A DNA stretch of 64,000 bases from Endozoicomonas sp. Mp262 (lineage in GTDB: Bacteria; Pseudomonadota; Gammaproteobacteria; Pseudomonadales; Endozoicomonadaceae): assembly GCF_025643335.1 (NCBI RefSeq), contig NZ_CP092489.1, positions 505,501-569,500 on the forward strand, written 5' to 3'. Below are positions 25,188 through 34,627 of this stretch, one piece after another. The position numbers and the translations under genes were made by a program. Positions within the stretch are counted from its first letter, which is position 1; each line of letters begins with the position of its first letter. The notes beneath the pieces are model-generated. The model was not told the origin of the DNA, ran no database searches, and saw only the letters and a list, made by a program, of their open reading frames with translations.

Positions 25188-26033
25188 TTAGTGAGCTATG
25201 TCAACTCCATAAAACAGTTTGAGTTGGTCAAGGGTCACCTCTTCCACGGTGGGCATAACAGCCTCCATAAGGAATAACCGGTCAAATTGCTCGGGATTAT
25301 TACGGACAACTTCCTGCAACTTGTAACCAAAAGCCATACGCAGGATTGTCCCAATATTGAATTTCGCCACAGGCCCCTTGCGCAGGCGCAGCAAGTCATG
25401 CTCACGAATCCCGCTGGTACCATGGATTACCAGTGGCGTATCAACCTTAGCTGCAATCTTTTCCAACTGGTTATGGTCAATCGTCGCTGTCGGCTCTTTT
25501 AGTCGGTGGATATTGCCCACAGAAACCGCTACCGCATCAACCCCGCTTTCATGGGCAAACCGGACCGCATCATCCGGCGATGTAGTGATAGTTTTGATAT
25601 GGGGGCGAATATCATCGTAAGGAACAGAGCCGATTTCCCCTTCTACAGAAACACCACAGGCGTGAGCAACCTCAACCACCTGACGGGTTCTGCGAATATT
25701 CTCCTCCAGTGCCAGCTGGGAGCCATCAAACATCACAGAACTAAATCCGTAATGTATGCCCTGATAAACGACACTCTCTTCATAGGTATGGTCCAGGTGT
25801 GTACAAACCGGAACAGAGGCTTCCTTCGCCAGCAAACTTAGCATTGAAGCAGCATTCTCTATCCCCATAAACTCCACCAGGGTTTTATTGGCTGCAATAA
25901 TCACTGGACGACCAAACTTTTCTGCGGCACTGACCACAGCCCTGGCATCTTCATAGCCAAATACATTAAAGCAGGGGACTGCATAATCGGCTCTGGCAGC
26001 TTCCGGCAACAACTCCCTGAGACTGACTAACAT
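25188..26033 (-). CDS. iolJ: 5-dehydro-2-deoxyphosphogluconate aldolase (class II), 281 aa
   Basis: The last iol-specific step: it splits 6-phospho-5-dehydro-2-deoxygluconate into dihydroxyacetone phosphate and malonate semialdehyde. The class II aldolase metal motif is in VPVCTHLDHTYEESVVYQGI (about residues 73-92), with further ligands in AVSVGNIHR and VIHGTSGI. Length suits the family. Neighbouring iolB and iolC give the expected product flow and identify it as IolJ rather than a general fructose bisphosphate aldolase. Confidence 0.88.
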   Translation of the reverse strand: MLVSLRELLPEAARADYAVPCFNVFGYEDARAVVSAAEKFGRPVIIAANKTLVEFMGIENAASMLSLLAKEASVPVCTHLDHTYEESVVYQGIHYGFSSVMFDGSQLALEENIRRTRQVVEVAHACGVSVEGEIGSVPYDDIRPHIKTITTSPDDAVRFAHESGVDAVAVSVGNIHRLKEPTATIDHNQLEKIAAKVDTPLVIHGTSGIREHDLLRLRKGPVAKFNIGTILRMAFGYKLQEVVRNNPEQFDRLFLMEAVMPTVEEVTLDQLKLFYGVDIAH

Positions 26034-26083
26034 TGTTTTAAATTCCTTAATTTGTGCAGTTAATCGTTGAGTGAATACCTGTA

Positions 26084-26929
26084 TTACTTAAACTTGGCGA
26101 TCATATCCTTGATACCAGGAATAGTATTCACCTGATCAGCATGGGCAGGTTCAAAATACTGAATCAGTGACTTGGACGTCTCACCCACAATAATAGTGAA
26201 GTAGTACATACGGTAACCGGGCGCCACCACGCTGGGGTGATAACCCTTATCAATGGCAATGACACTGCCATCTTTTACCATATGGCAGGGGCCGCATTTC
26301 TCTTCCTCGGTATACAGGAACTGGGCTCCAAATCCCTGGGGAGGATCAAAATGGAATTGATAAACTTCTTCGTAACGGGTTTCTATTCCCTCACGGTCTT
26401 CATCATGCTTATGGGTCGGGAATCCTGACCAGCCCCCTTCACCTACGGTAAACAGTTCGCTGACCAGCAAACGGCCACGTTTGTTGGCATTGCCCTGCCC
26501 TAAAATATGCTTGATTTTACGGTGAGTCTTGGTTTCATCGCTGCCGTACTGCACAACCTGAACATCTTCTGGCAAAACTGAAAACGGCTTCAGTTTTTCT
26601 TCATACTTGCCACCAGCAATCATAACCTCCGCATCATCGCTCAGGCATTCGATCTGTACATCACTATCAATGGGTACATAAACAGAGGACGGATGGCCAT
26701 CCCAGATGGTTGGACGCTGACCAATAGGGCCAAACACCTCTCCATCCACTGTGATGCGACAAGTGCCACCGGCTAATACAACGGCAGTTTCATAATTGGC
26801 CAGTCGATAGTGATGAGTCCCCCCTTTTTTCAACTTCACATTATTGAAATAACACAGCGGTGTTGTGTCATCATTTTCAGTAATAATCGCTTCGTTGCGA
26901 TTATCAAAAGGTTCGATATGTTTTCCCAT
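26084..26929 (-). CDS. iolB: 5-deoxy-glucuronate isomerase IolB, 281 aa
   Basis: IolB isomerises 5-deoxyglucuronate to 5-dehydro-2-deoxygluconate. Two cupin-like halves are seen, with the metal-site region in WSGFPTHKHDEDREG (about residues 167-181), FHFDPPQGFGAQFLY and KGYHPSVVAPGYRMYY near 228-243, all family hallmarks. It lies between iolC and iolJ in the operon. Confidence 0.93.
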   Translation of the reverse strand: MGKHIEPFDNRNEAIITENDDTTPLCYFNNVKLKKGGTHHYRLANYETAVVLAGGTCRITVDGEVFGPIGQRPTIWDGHPSSVYVPIDSDVQIECLSDDAEVMIAGGKYEEKLKPFSVLPEDVQVVQYGSDETKTHRKIKHILGQGNANKRGRLLVSELFTVGEGGWSGFPTHKHDEDREGIETRYEEVYQFHFDPPQGFGAQFLYTEEEKCGPCHMVKDGSVIAIDKGYHPSVVAPGYRMYYFTIIVGETSKSLIQYFEPAHADQVNTIPGIKDMIAKFK

Positions 26930-26978
26930 TACCCTTTCCCCGGAGTCTTTAAAAATAGTGATGCTTAAAATTCAGCGG

Positions 26979-27968
26979 CTATTCTTCACGTTCAGCGATA
27001 AATGCAGCCAGCTCATCACTGGTAGGCATGGCCTCAGTACAGGAGTCTTTTGATACGTTAATAGCTGCCGCAGCAGAACCCATTTTTACAGCCTGCTCAA
27101 GGCTTGCACCGCTGATCATTGCCAGAATGGCGGTTCCGGCATAAGAATCCCCCGACCCGAAGGGCTTCATTACCTCCACAGGGAAGATACCTTGTTCAAA
27201 ACAATGACCATCACGGCAATAAACTTTTGAACCCTGCTCACCTGCCTTTAATAAGATAATTTTCGTCTTTCCCGTTAAAAAACGTTCGGCAGTCTTGTCA
27301 TCACAGGTATTGTGGGGGTCAATCAGATATTCCAATACATCAAACTCTTCCCGATTACCAATCAGAATGTCAGACTGCTGGGCAGCCATTCGATAATAGG
27401 CGGCTGATTCAGCCGCTGACTTCCAGGAGTAGGCGCGATAGTCAAGATCCAGTACCACCACTGTCTTTTGCTTTCGGGCAAACTCAATGGCAGTAAAGGT
27501 AGCCTCCCGGGATGGACTGGCTGATAAGGCAGTACCGGTTACCAGCAACACCTTGGCACTGGCAATATACTCCTCACTTATCTGATCCGGCCTCAGGGTA
27601 AGGTCTGCGGCATTATTCCGGTAGATAATAACCTCACAACCCGATGGCTTTAGCTCAGTGACTGCCAGGCTGGTTCTTGAGCCAGAATCATCAACCTTTA
27701 TGCCCTTGAGGTCGATACCATAGGATTCCAGATGGTGACAAACAAAACGGCCAAGAGAATCATTGGATACACAGCTAATCAAGCCGGCACGACCGCCCTG
27801 TCGGGCAATCGCCACCGCAATGTTCGCCGGCGAACCGCCGACGGACTTTTTGAAGCCGGAGACATCAATCATGTCCACTCCGGCTTCCAGCGCGTACAAA
27901 TCAACTCCGGCCCGTCCCAGGGTGATAACATCAAGGGGGCGGTCTTGCCGAAATTGAATCAGGCTCAT
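26979..27968 (-). CDS. iolC: 5-dehydro-2-deoxygluconokinase IolC, 329 aa
   Basis: A PfkB/ribokinase-family kinase that phosphorylates 5-dehydro-2-deoxygluconate. The N-terminal motif VGGSPANIAVAIARQGG (near residue 38) and the C-terminal GSGDSYAGTAILAMISG with the catalytic Asp are visible. The start ATG at 27968 overlaps the upstream stop codon by 4 bp (ATGA), which argues for coupled translation and against the longer frame from 28010. Confidence 0.93.
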   Translation of the reverse strand: MSLIQFRQDRPLDVITLGRAGVDLYALEAGVDMIDVSGFKKSVGGSPANIAVAIARQGGRAGLISCVSNDSLGRFVCHHLESYGIDLKGIKVDDSGSRTSLAVTELKPSGCEVIIYRNNAADLTLRPDQISEEYIASAKVLLVTGTALSASPSREATFTAIEFARKQKTVVVLDLDYRAYSWKSAAESAAYYRMAAQQSDILIGNREEFDVLEYLIDPHNTCDDKTAERFLTGKTKIILLKAGEQGSKVYCRDGHCFEQGIFPVEVMKPFGSGDSYAGTAILAMISGASLEQAVKMGSAAAAINVSKDSCTEAMPTSDELAAFIAEREE

Positions 27969-29125
27969 AAGGTCACCCATGCACTGTCTTTTTTGGCAGA
28001 CTCTACGCAACGCTCGACAAAGCGAACGCCTTCAATGCCATCATCAACGCCGGGATACCAGATTTCTGCCAGCTCTTGCTGAGCATCGCGATTCGCAGCA
28101 TCCATAGCCAGTGCAAAATTGCGATACAGGTTGGCCCAGGAATCAAAGTAACCTTCCGGATGACCACCACCCACACGTTCAAAACGAGCAACGTCGTACA
28201 GATAACCCATACCACGATCCAGGAGACGGAACTGCCCACCCAGAGGCGCATATTCAATCTGGTTAGGGTGCTCATCCCACCACCTCAGGGTGCCTTTCTC
28301 ACCAATAACCTCAACCTTGAAAGAGTGGGTGTTGCCGATAGCCACACCAGAAGCCCACAATGTACCAACGGCACCATTTTTATACTTGATCATCACATGG
28401 GCATCGTCTTCCAGCTGGCGGCTTTCAACAAAGCTCTTTCGCATGCAGGACAGACTTTCCATTTCCAGGCCACTGATCAGTTGCCCCATTTGCAGGCAAT
28501 GGGTGCCCACATCACCCAGAATATAGGAGGGACCAGAGGCTTCAGGAGTCACTCGCCAGGCCAGGGCCGGATCGTTCTTTTCAACGTCCTCGGCATGGTA
28601 ACCATGGGCAAACTGCATATGTACGATACGAATCTTGCCAAGGTCACCGCGCTTCACCATCTCACACGCCTGGGCAATGGTGGGATAACCGGTATAACCA
28701 TACATCACACCAAATACACGGTTACGCTTTTCAGCAATAGCCTTTAGTTCTTCAGATTCAGCAGAGGTAAAGCTTAATGGCTTTTCACAAATAACATGCA
28801 GATCGTGTTCAAGTGCGAGTTTGGCAATAACATAGTGGGTGCTGTTTGGTGTGGCGATAGAAACCGCCTGGATACCATCAACCCGCTGAGCTTCCCTGGC
28901 AAACATCTCCTTATAATCAGCGTAGCAACGCTCTTCTTTCAGCCCTAGCTCTTCAACACCAAAAACCTTGCCTCTTTCAGCATTGATATCAAAAGCACCT
29001 GCTACCAACTCAAAGTTGCGGTCACGGGCAGCTGCATCACGATGGGAGTCACCAATCTGGCTTCCCTTGCCACCACCAACCATACCCCAGCGCAACGCTT
29101 TCTTAAGGTTATTTTTGCGGATCAT
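27965..29125 (-). CDS. Gfo/Idh/MocA oxidoreductase, probable inositol dehydrogenase, 386 aa
   Basis: The Rossmann motif is WGMVGGGKGSQIGDSHRDAA (residues 13-32), and ICEKPLSFTSAESEEL carries the EKP catalytic Lys. Near residue 210, GDVGTHCLQM has the conserved Asp and His of the family. Family members oxidise inositols, sugars or bile pigments. In an iol operon without a standard 340-aa iolG, it is the best candidate for the first step (myo- or scyllo-inositol to inosose). Exact stereoisomer preference cannot be read from sequence. Confidence 0.85.
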   Translation of the reverse strand: MIRKNNLKKALRWGMVGGGKGSQIGDSHRDAAARDRNFELVAGAFDINAERGKVFGVEELGLKEERCYADYKEMFAREAQRVDGIQAVSIATPNSTHYVIAKLALEHDLHVICEKPLSFTSAESEELKAIAEKRNRVFGVMYGYTGYPTIAQACEMVKRGDLGKIRIVHMQFAHGYHAEDVEKNDPALAWRVTPEASGPSYILGDVGTHCLQMGQLISGLEMESLSCMRKSFVESRQLEDDAHVMIKYKNGAVGTLWASGVAIGNTHSFKVEVIGEKGTLRWWDEHPNQIEYAPLGGQFRLLDRGMGYLYDVARFERVGGGHPEGYFDSWANLYRNFALAMDAANRDAQQELAEIWYPGVDDGIEGVRFVERCVESAKKDSAWVTL

Positions 29126-29212
29126 GTTTCACTCACTTATCTGGTTATAATGTTTGTTGTTTGTCTGGCTTCCCCACCAAACAAACGGCATATAATTTTT
29201 AATGCTTAGCTA

Positions 29213-31063
29213 TTAAACCCCGGGGCGCTGGTATTTACGGCTTTCTTCCCAATCGGCAATGGCTTTGGCGGTATTCTCATCACGGGTAACTTTGGGCAGA
29301 CCCACTTCCCACCAGCAATCACATTCAGACCAGGCGTCAGGATCAATATCCACAACAATTACGGCTGTACGATCAGAAGCTTTGGCTTTGGCAAAGGCTT
29401 TATCAAACTCATGCATACCATTAATTTTAAGCGCCATTGCACCCTGGGCTTCAGCATGCTTTGCAAAGTCAACCCGGGCCAATTCCGGAGAGTTACGACG
29501 ACAGTCTTTCAGTAGATTATTAAACGATTTATTACCGGTATTATTTTGCAGCTTGTTGATTACAGCGAAACCTGCATTATCACAAACCACCACAATCATT
29601 TTGTGGCCTGTCATTACCGAACTATAGATATCCGAGTTCATTAACATATATGAGCCATCACCTACCAGCACCACAACGTCATGATCCGGGTTGGCCATCC
29701 TGGCTCCCCAGCCACCAGCAATTTCATAGCCCATGCAGGAATAACCAAACTCAATATCAAACTTGCCAATCTGGTGACTTTGCCAGTTCATGGCCAGCTC
29801 CGCGGGCAAGCCACCGGCTGCCGTTACAACGGTATCACCGGGTTCGGACAAACGATTTACTGCACCAACCACCTGGGCATAGGAAGCCATCTCGCCTTCC
29901 ACTGGAGTAATACGCTGCCTGACCACAGCCTTCCATTTATCAGTAACTACAACACCTTGCCCTGACCATTCCTTAGAGAACCGGATATCTTTTAATTCAT
30001 TGCTGAGCATCGGCAGGGTAACTTTGGCATCACCAATAACAGGTACAGAACGGTGCTTGATGGCATCAAAATTCGCTACATTTATACTGACGATTTTTAA
30101 TGCTTCATTGCGAAACACAGACCAGGAGCCAGTGGTAAAATCTTGCAACCGGGTGCCCACAGCCAACACCAGGTCAGCATGGGCCGCCATATAGTTAGCA
30201 GAATCAGAACCGGTAACACCAATAGGGCCACAGTTCAGGGGATTATCCTGTAACATGGTGGCTCGCCCTGCGATGGTCTCTACCACAGGCATATTGTGTT
30301 TTTCAGCAAATTTTTTCAGTTCTTCAGCGGCTTCAGAGTAATGAATACCCCCGCCACTGATAATCAGTGGTTTCTTCGCCTTTTTAATTAGCTCTGCCGC
30401 CTGCTCCAACATCACCTGCTCAGGCACCGGGCGCCGTATCCTGTGAATTTTTTCTTCAAAGAAGCATTCGGGAAACTCAAAGGTGTATCCCCAGACATCC
30501 TGGGGAACCCCTAAAAATGCAGGACCACAGCAAGCCGGATCGAGCATGGTATCAATGGCATGGGGAAGGCTGTGAATCAGCTGCTCAGGATGCATGATCC
30601 GATCCCAATAACGGGTTACAGCCTTAAAGGCATCGTTGGTGCTGATGGTTGGGTTGTGGAAGTGCTCGGTTTGCTGAAGTACGGGATCTGGCAGACGACT
30701 GGCATAGGTATCTCCAGAGATCATCAACAACGGTAAACGGTTGGCATGGGCAACACCGGCAGCCGTCACCATATTGGCAGCACCGGGGCCAATGGATGTG
30801 GTTGCAATACCAATGCGCTGACGTTTGTTGGCTTTGGCATAGGCTACTGCTGCCATGGCCATAGATTGTTCGTTCTGGCCTCGCCAGGTAGGAATTCTCT
30901 CTTCGATAAATTTCAGCTGCTGGGCAAAGCAAGTAACGTTGCCATGACCAAAGATACCAAAGCAGTTACCAAATAATTGTTCCACCTGACCATCAATTTT
31001 TATTTTTTGGGCGATCAGGTATTTTGCCAAGGCTTCGGCCGTTGTTAAGCGTATCCGTTTCAT
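29213..31063 (-). CDS. iolD: 3D-(3,5/4)-trihydroxycyclohexane-1,2-dione hydrolase IolD, 616 aa
   Basis: IolD is a thiamine-diphosphate-dependent ring-opening hydrolase. The start ATG at 31063 gives the family N-terminus MKRIRLTTAEALAKYLI; the frame from 31171 would begin near the upstream foldback repeat and is not credible. The ThDP-activating Glu region is GQNEQSMAMAAVAYA (about residue 64), and the metal/ThDP motif GDGSYMLMNSDIYSS lies near residue 473. It is preceded by a MITE-like foldback separating it from iolE. Confidence 0.93.
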   Translation of the reverse strand: MKRIRLTTAEALAKYLIAQKIKIDGQVEQLFGNCFGIFGHGNVTCFAQQLKFIEERIPTWRGQNEQSMAMAAVAYAKANKRQRIGIATTSIGPGAANMVTAAGVAHANRLPLLMISGDTYASRLPDPVLQQTEHFHNPTISTNDAFKAVTRYWDRIMHPEQLIHSLPHAIDTMLDPACCGPAFLGVPQDVWGYTFEFPECFFEEKIHRIRRPVPEQVMLEQAAELIKKAKKPLIISGGGIHYSEAAEELKKFAEKHNMPVVETIAGRATMLQDNPLNCGPIGVTGSDSANYMAAHADLVLAVGTRLQDFTTGSWSVFRNEALKIVSINVANFDAIKHRSVPVIGDAKVTLPMLSNELKDIRFSKEWSGQGVVVTDKWKAVVRQRITPVEGEMASYAQVVGAVNRLSEPGDTVVTAAGGLPAELAMNWQSHQIGKFDIEFGYSCMGYEIAGGWGARMANPDHDVVVLVGDGSYMLMNSDIYSSVMTGHKMIVVVCDNAGFAVINKLQNNTGNKSFNNLLKDCRRNSPELARVDFAKHAEAQGAMALKINGMHEFDKAFAKAKASDRTAVIVVDIDPDAWSECDCWWEVGLPKVTRDENTAKAIADWEESRKYQRPGV

Positions 31064-31135
31064 GCTGAATGAACTCTTTATAGTGCTGGCAAGCCAGCGC
31101 GTTTTCCCGGAATATTTTTTTTCAACAGACCCGGC

Positions 31136-31418
31136 TAGGGGCTGTTGACGTTTGCTCGTGTGCTCAGCCAAAACCAGCGGTTTCGTGGCTAGACGCAGTA
31201 GCGCAGGAATAACCTAAAGGTCACACGTACTCGCGTCTTTCAAGCTACTGCAACGACGGCACGGAATCGCTGGTTTTGGCCCTTCGGGTGGTTCGTAAAG
31301 CGGCTTTCCGACTGCGTTGGACTGGCTTGACGTAGAACAACTATGCCTGCACCAGTCCTCCTTGCGGAAAACCGCTTTACGAGCCACTGAGCTCACGATC
31401 AAACGTCAACAGCCCCTA
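31136..31418. repeat. MITE-like foldback repeat, copy 2 (283 bp)
   Basis: Terminal repeats TAGGGGCTGTTGACGTTTG (31136-31154) and its complement (31400-31418) are perfect over 19 bp. Internal stems include gtaaagcgg / ccgctttac. It lies between iolE and iolD and would form strong hairpins in the shared transcript. The region 31419-31573 beside it shows no gene. Confidence 0.85.
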
Positions 31419-31573
31419 ATACCTTTCAAATTTTCTAACCTTATGATGAATAATGCAGAATTTCCGTTCAGATAATCACCACAATAGAATGGGTTAGAAA
31501 GTGTGACTGGTATAAGTACCCCCTTTTAACCATTCGGCAGGCAGGGGGTACATCCCGGGAAAGTTTTACTGGC

Positions 31574-32473
31574 TTACAAACCCGCTTTTTCTACATAGGT
31601 GATCAGGTTTTTATGGGCCATGTTGGCGTAAGTCTGTGGATGGGCAACTGCCGGGTCCTGCTCAGCTTCCACCACTAGCCAGCCTTCGTAGTCAAATTTC
31701 TTCAGCTCTGCGAAAATTTCGTCCCAGTCCAGACCTCCATCACCAGGTACAGTGAACACCCCATTCAGAACAGCTTTCAGGAAAGGCAGGTCTTTCTCAC
31801 GAGCATCACGCATCACATCAAAGCGCACATCCTTGGTATGAAAGTGAACAATTCGGTCACCAACCAGGCGGATCATTTCTGCTGCATCACCACCACCGTA
31901 AGTGACATGGGCGGTATCAAAGGTCAGGCCAACGGAAGGGCCAGTGTGCTTGATAAACATTTCCAGATCACGGGGAGATTCGCAAACAGTGCCCACATGG
32001 TGATGGAAAGCTAACTTAATGCCCTGCTCTTTCAGGTAGTCTGCAAACCGGGTCAGTTTTTCGCCGTACTCTTTCCACTGCTCCTCAGTCAGCACAACAC
32101 GCTGGGAAAGAGGCTTTTCAATATTACCGTGAACGGTATTACTCACTTCACCGGCAACCATCGCCTTACAACCACAGCCTCTCATCAGCTCAAGGTGGCT
32201 CTGTACTGCTTCGATCTCCTCCTCAACAGAACGCTTGCACAGCTCCAGACTGTACCAGCCAGATGCCAGTACCAAGCCATACTCCTCCAGTTTTGGCTTG
32301 AGCTCATCCGTAGTCCGAGGGTATTTCACCCCCATCTCAGACCCTTGGAAACCAGCCGCCTGCATACCTGCCAGGCAGCTTTCCAGGGGAATTTCCCCTC
32401 CCAGGCTAGGCATGTCGTCATTGCTCCAGGTCAGTGGGCTGATTGCCAGTTGAACCTTGCTCATTTTTTTCAC
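31574..32473 (-). CDS. iolE: Inosose dehydratase IolE, 299 aa
   Basis: IolE dehydrates 2-keto-myo-inositol to the diketone used by IolD. The TIM-barrel xylose-isomerase-like fold shows SPLTWSNDDMPSLGGE at the N-terminus, LAFHHHVGTVCESP near residue 155 and GLTFDTAHVTYGGG near 187 with metal ligands. Near 211, RIVHFHTKDVR holds more of them. It is first in the minus-strand operon, 75 bp after a good promoter candidate. Confidence 0.92.
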   Translation of the reverse strand: MKKMSKVQLAISPLTWSNDDMPSLGGEIPLESCLAGMQAAGFQGSEMGVKYPRTTDELKPKLEEYGLVLASGWYSLELCKRSVEEEIEAVQSHLELMRGCGCKAMVAGEVSNTVHGNIEKPLSQRVVLTEEQWKEYGEKLTRFADYLKEQGIKLAFHHHVGTVCESPRDLEMFIKHTGPSVGLTFDTAHVTYGGGDAAEMIRLVGDRIVHFHTKDVRFDVMRDAREKDLPFLKAVLNGVFTVPGDGGLDWDEIFAELKKFDYEGWLVVEAEQDPAVAHPQTYANMAHKNLITYVEKAGL

Positions 32474-32547
32474 TCCAGACTCTGTTTTTGTAAACTTTTT
32501 TAAATTGGCAGGTGGGATTTTCCCGGATCATTCACAGCTGGCTCCTT

Positions 32548-32575
32548 TGTATAAAAAAAATATTTTTCCAGTCAA
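32548..32575 (-). promoter_or_regulatory. Candidate iolE operon promoter
   Basis: On the minus strand TTGACT (32575-32570) is followed after 16 bp by TATACA (32553-32548), 75 bp upstream of iolE. The spacer contains an A5TAT8 tract. Confidence 0.5.
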
Positions 32576-32618
32576 ACTGAAATTGAAATTTATTTTCCAA
32601 AAAAAGATTTTTATTGAC

Positions 32619-32634
32619 AGATATCAACATATCT
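32619..32634. promoter_or_regulatory. Candidate operator palindrome between iolE and iolT
   Basis: AGATATCAACATATCT is a perfect 6-bp inverted repeat with a 4-bp spacer, overlapping a TTGACA at 32614-32619. Its position between divergent iol genes suits a binding site for the RpiR regulator, but no consensus is available to confirm this. Confidence 0.4.
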
Positions 32635-32854
32635 GACAGCAAAGCCGATCAAACTCAATCATATCTGTTCAGAATCGGACATTCACAGCACCGTGCAGTG
32701 CTAATAAGTCGGACATTGTGTCAAAAATGTTGGGTCTTACGATTGCTTTTCATTGATGGCTTTAGAACCAGTCAGATGAAAAAAACAATAAGCCAGCAAG
32801 TAGATCCAGTATCCGGAGGGCATCTGCAAACAAAAACTGTCACGGGAATGCCTA

Positions 32855-34285
32855 ATGAACAAACAGAGAAAACACGACATCGGTTATGTAATACGGATAT
32901 GTATGATCACCGCCCTTGGTGGTTTATTATTTGGTTATGACACTGCAGTTATTTCTGGAGCCGTTAGTCCACTTCAGGATTACTTTTCCCTGTCGCCAAC
33001 AATGACTGGCTGGGCTGTATCCAACGTAGTCATTGGCTGCATCATTGGCAGCATGTTTGCCGGTCGAATCAGTATGGCAATTGGCCGAAAAAAAGCATTG
33101 ATGCTTTCTGCCTTACTCTTTTTTATCTCCGCTTTAGGTTCTGCCCTGGCTGCAAGTTTTACCGCCTTTGTTGTTTTCCGAATGATCGGTGGCCTTGCTG
33201 TCGGCCTGGCCTCTGTGGTTTCACCCATGTATATGTCTGAAGTCACCCCTAAAGATTACCGCGGCAGAACCGTCAGTATGCATCAACAGTCTGTGGTTAT
33301 TGGGCAGCTGGTTGTTTTCTACGTCAACTACCTGATTGCCAAAGGCATGTCCGAGGCATGGCTGGCAGAGCTTGGCTGGCGCTATATGCTGGGTTCTGAA
33401 ATTATTCCCGCCCTGCTACTCGGAAGCCTGCTGTTTTTAATTCCTGAATCACCACGCTGGTGTGTTCTGAAAAACCGCGATGAGGATGCCCATAAAACCC
33501 TTTCCCGCATTTCCAATCCCAATCATGCTGAACGGTTGATTGCTGAAATCAAGGCCTCTCTCGAGGAACACCACGACAAGGGTAAAGTCAGCCTGTTTTC
33601 TCCTGGCCTGAGGGCCATTGTCATTATCGGCTGTCTCATCGCCAGTATGCAGCAGGTGATTGGTATCAACGTTATCATGTACTACTCTCCTGACATCCTG
33701 AAACCCCTTGCAGGCAGCACTGAAAGCGCCATGCTCCAGACAACGTTGATCGGTGTCGTATTTGTGGCGGGTAATGCCATCGGCATGTATCTGATTGATA
33801 AACTGGGTCGTGTCCCACTATTAAAAATAGGTTCTGTGGGCTGTGGTATTGGCCTTGCTTTGGCCAGCTGGGGTATTTACACAGAATCAGCAGGCTATAC
33901 CGCCCTTATTGGCCTGATTCTCTATGTCATTGCTTTTGCCATTAGCTGGGGTTGCTGTTGCTGGACTCTGATTTCAGAGATATTCCCCAACCGAATCCGT
34001 TCCCGTGCCATGGCTTTGGCAGTTGCCTGCCAGTGGGCCTCTGGCTTTGTGGTGACCCAAACCTTCCCGATGCTCAGTAAAAATGCCTGGCTCAATGAAA
34101 ACTTCAACGGAGCCTTCAGTTTCTGGCTATATGCTTGTATGACCCTCGTTGCACTTTGGTTTGTTATCCGTTATGTTCCTGAAACCAAGGGTGTCAGCCT
34201 GGAAAAAATGGAACAGCACTTCCAGAGCCAGCTCTCCAAAAAAGAGAGAGCATCTGTGATACCAGATCCTACCATGACGATCTAA
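32855..34285 (+). CDS. iolT: MFS sugar/inositol porter (IolT-like), 476 aa
   Basis: A sugar-porter-type major facilitator with twelve predicted helices. Signatures: LFGYDTAVISGAV in helix 1, GRKKAL after helix 2, LFLIPESPRWCVLKN at the end of helix 6 and RYVPETKGVSLEKMEQHF after helix 12. Divergent pairing with iolE argues for myo-inositol as substrate (proton symport). The start ATG 32855 is preceded by CACGGGA. A TauE/SafE gene follows after 15 bp and may have been its operon partner. Confidence 0.88.
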   Translation: MNKQRKHDIGYVIRICMITALGGLLFGYDTAVISGAVSPLQDYFSLSPTMTGWAVSNVVIGCIIGSMFAGRISMAIGRKKALMLSALLFFISALGSALAASFTAFVVFRMIGGLAVGLASVVSPMYMSEVTPKDYRGRTVSMHQQSVVIGQLVVFYVNYLIAKGMSEAWLAELGWRYMLGSEIIPALLLGSLLFLIPESPRWCVLKNRDEDAHKTLSRISNPNHAERLIAEIKASLEEHHDKGKVSLFSPGLRAIVIIGCLIASMQQVIGINVIMYYSPDILKPLAGSTESAMLQTTLIGVVFVAGNAIGMYLIDKLGRVPLLKIGSVGCGIGLALASWGIYTESAGYTALIGLILYVIAFAISWGCCCWTLISEIFPNRIRSRAMALAVACQWASGFVVTQTFPMLSKNAWLNENFNGAFSFWLYACMTLVALWFVIRYVPETKGVSLEKMEQHFQSQLSKKERASVIPDPTMTI

Positions 34286-34627
34286 CTAAGTTTAAAGACA
34301 ATGGCGGTAAATCTGTTATTTTATCTAGCGGCTATTCCAGCGGTGGTTATCACTGGCCTGGGTAAAGGCGGACTGGGAGGTGCCTTGGGAATGATTGCTG
34401 TGCCATTAATGGCACTGGTTATTCCTCCAGTGCAGGCTGCCGCCATTTTACTGCCCCTGCTACTAGTTATGGATTTGTTTGCTATCTGGGGGTTTCGCAA
34501 TCATGTGCACTTACCCACCGTAAAATTGATTCTGACCCCAGGGTTAACTGGTGTAATCCTGGGAGCATTATTATTCAGTGGACTACCTGATAATGTGATT
34601 CGAATGGTGATTGGCTTGACTGCACTA

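Noticed and set aside
31063-31171. Longer IolD N-terminus
   Set aside because: It starts close to the foldback repeat and lacks family similarity; the conserved start is at 31063.
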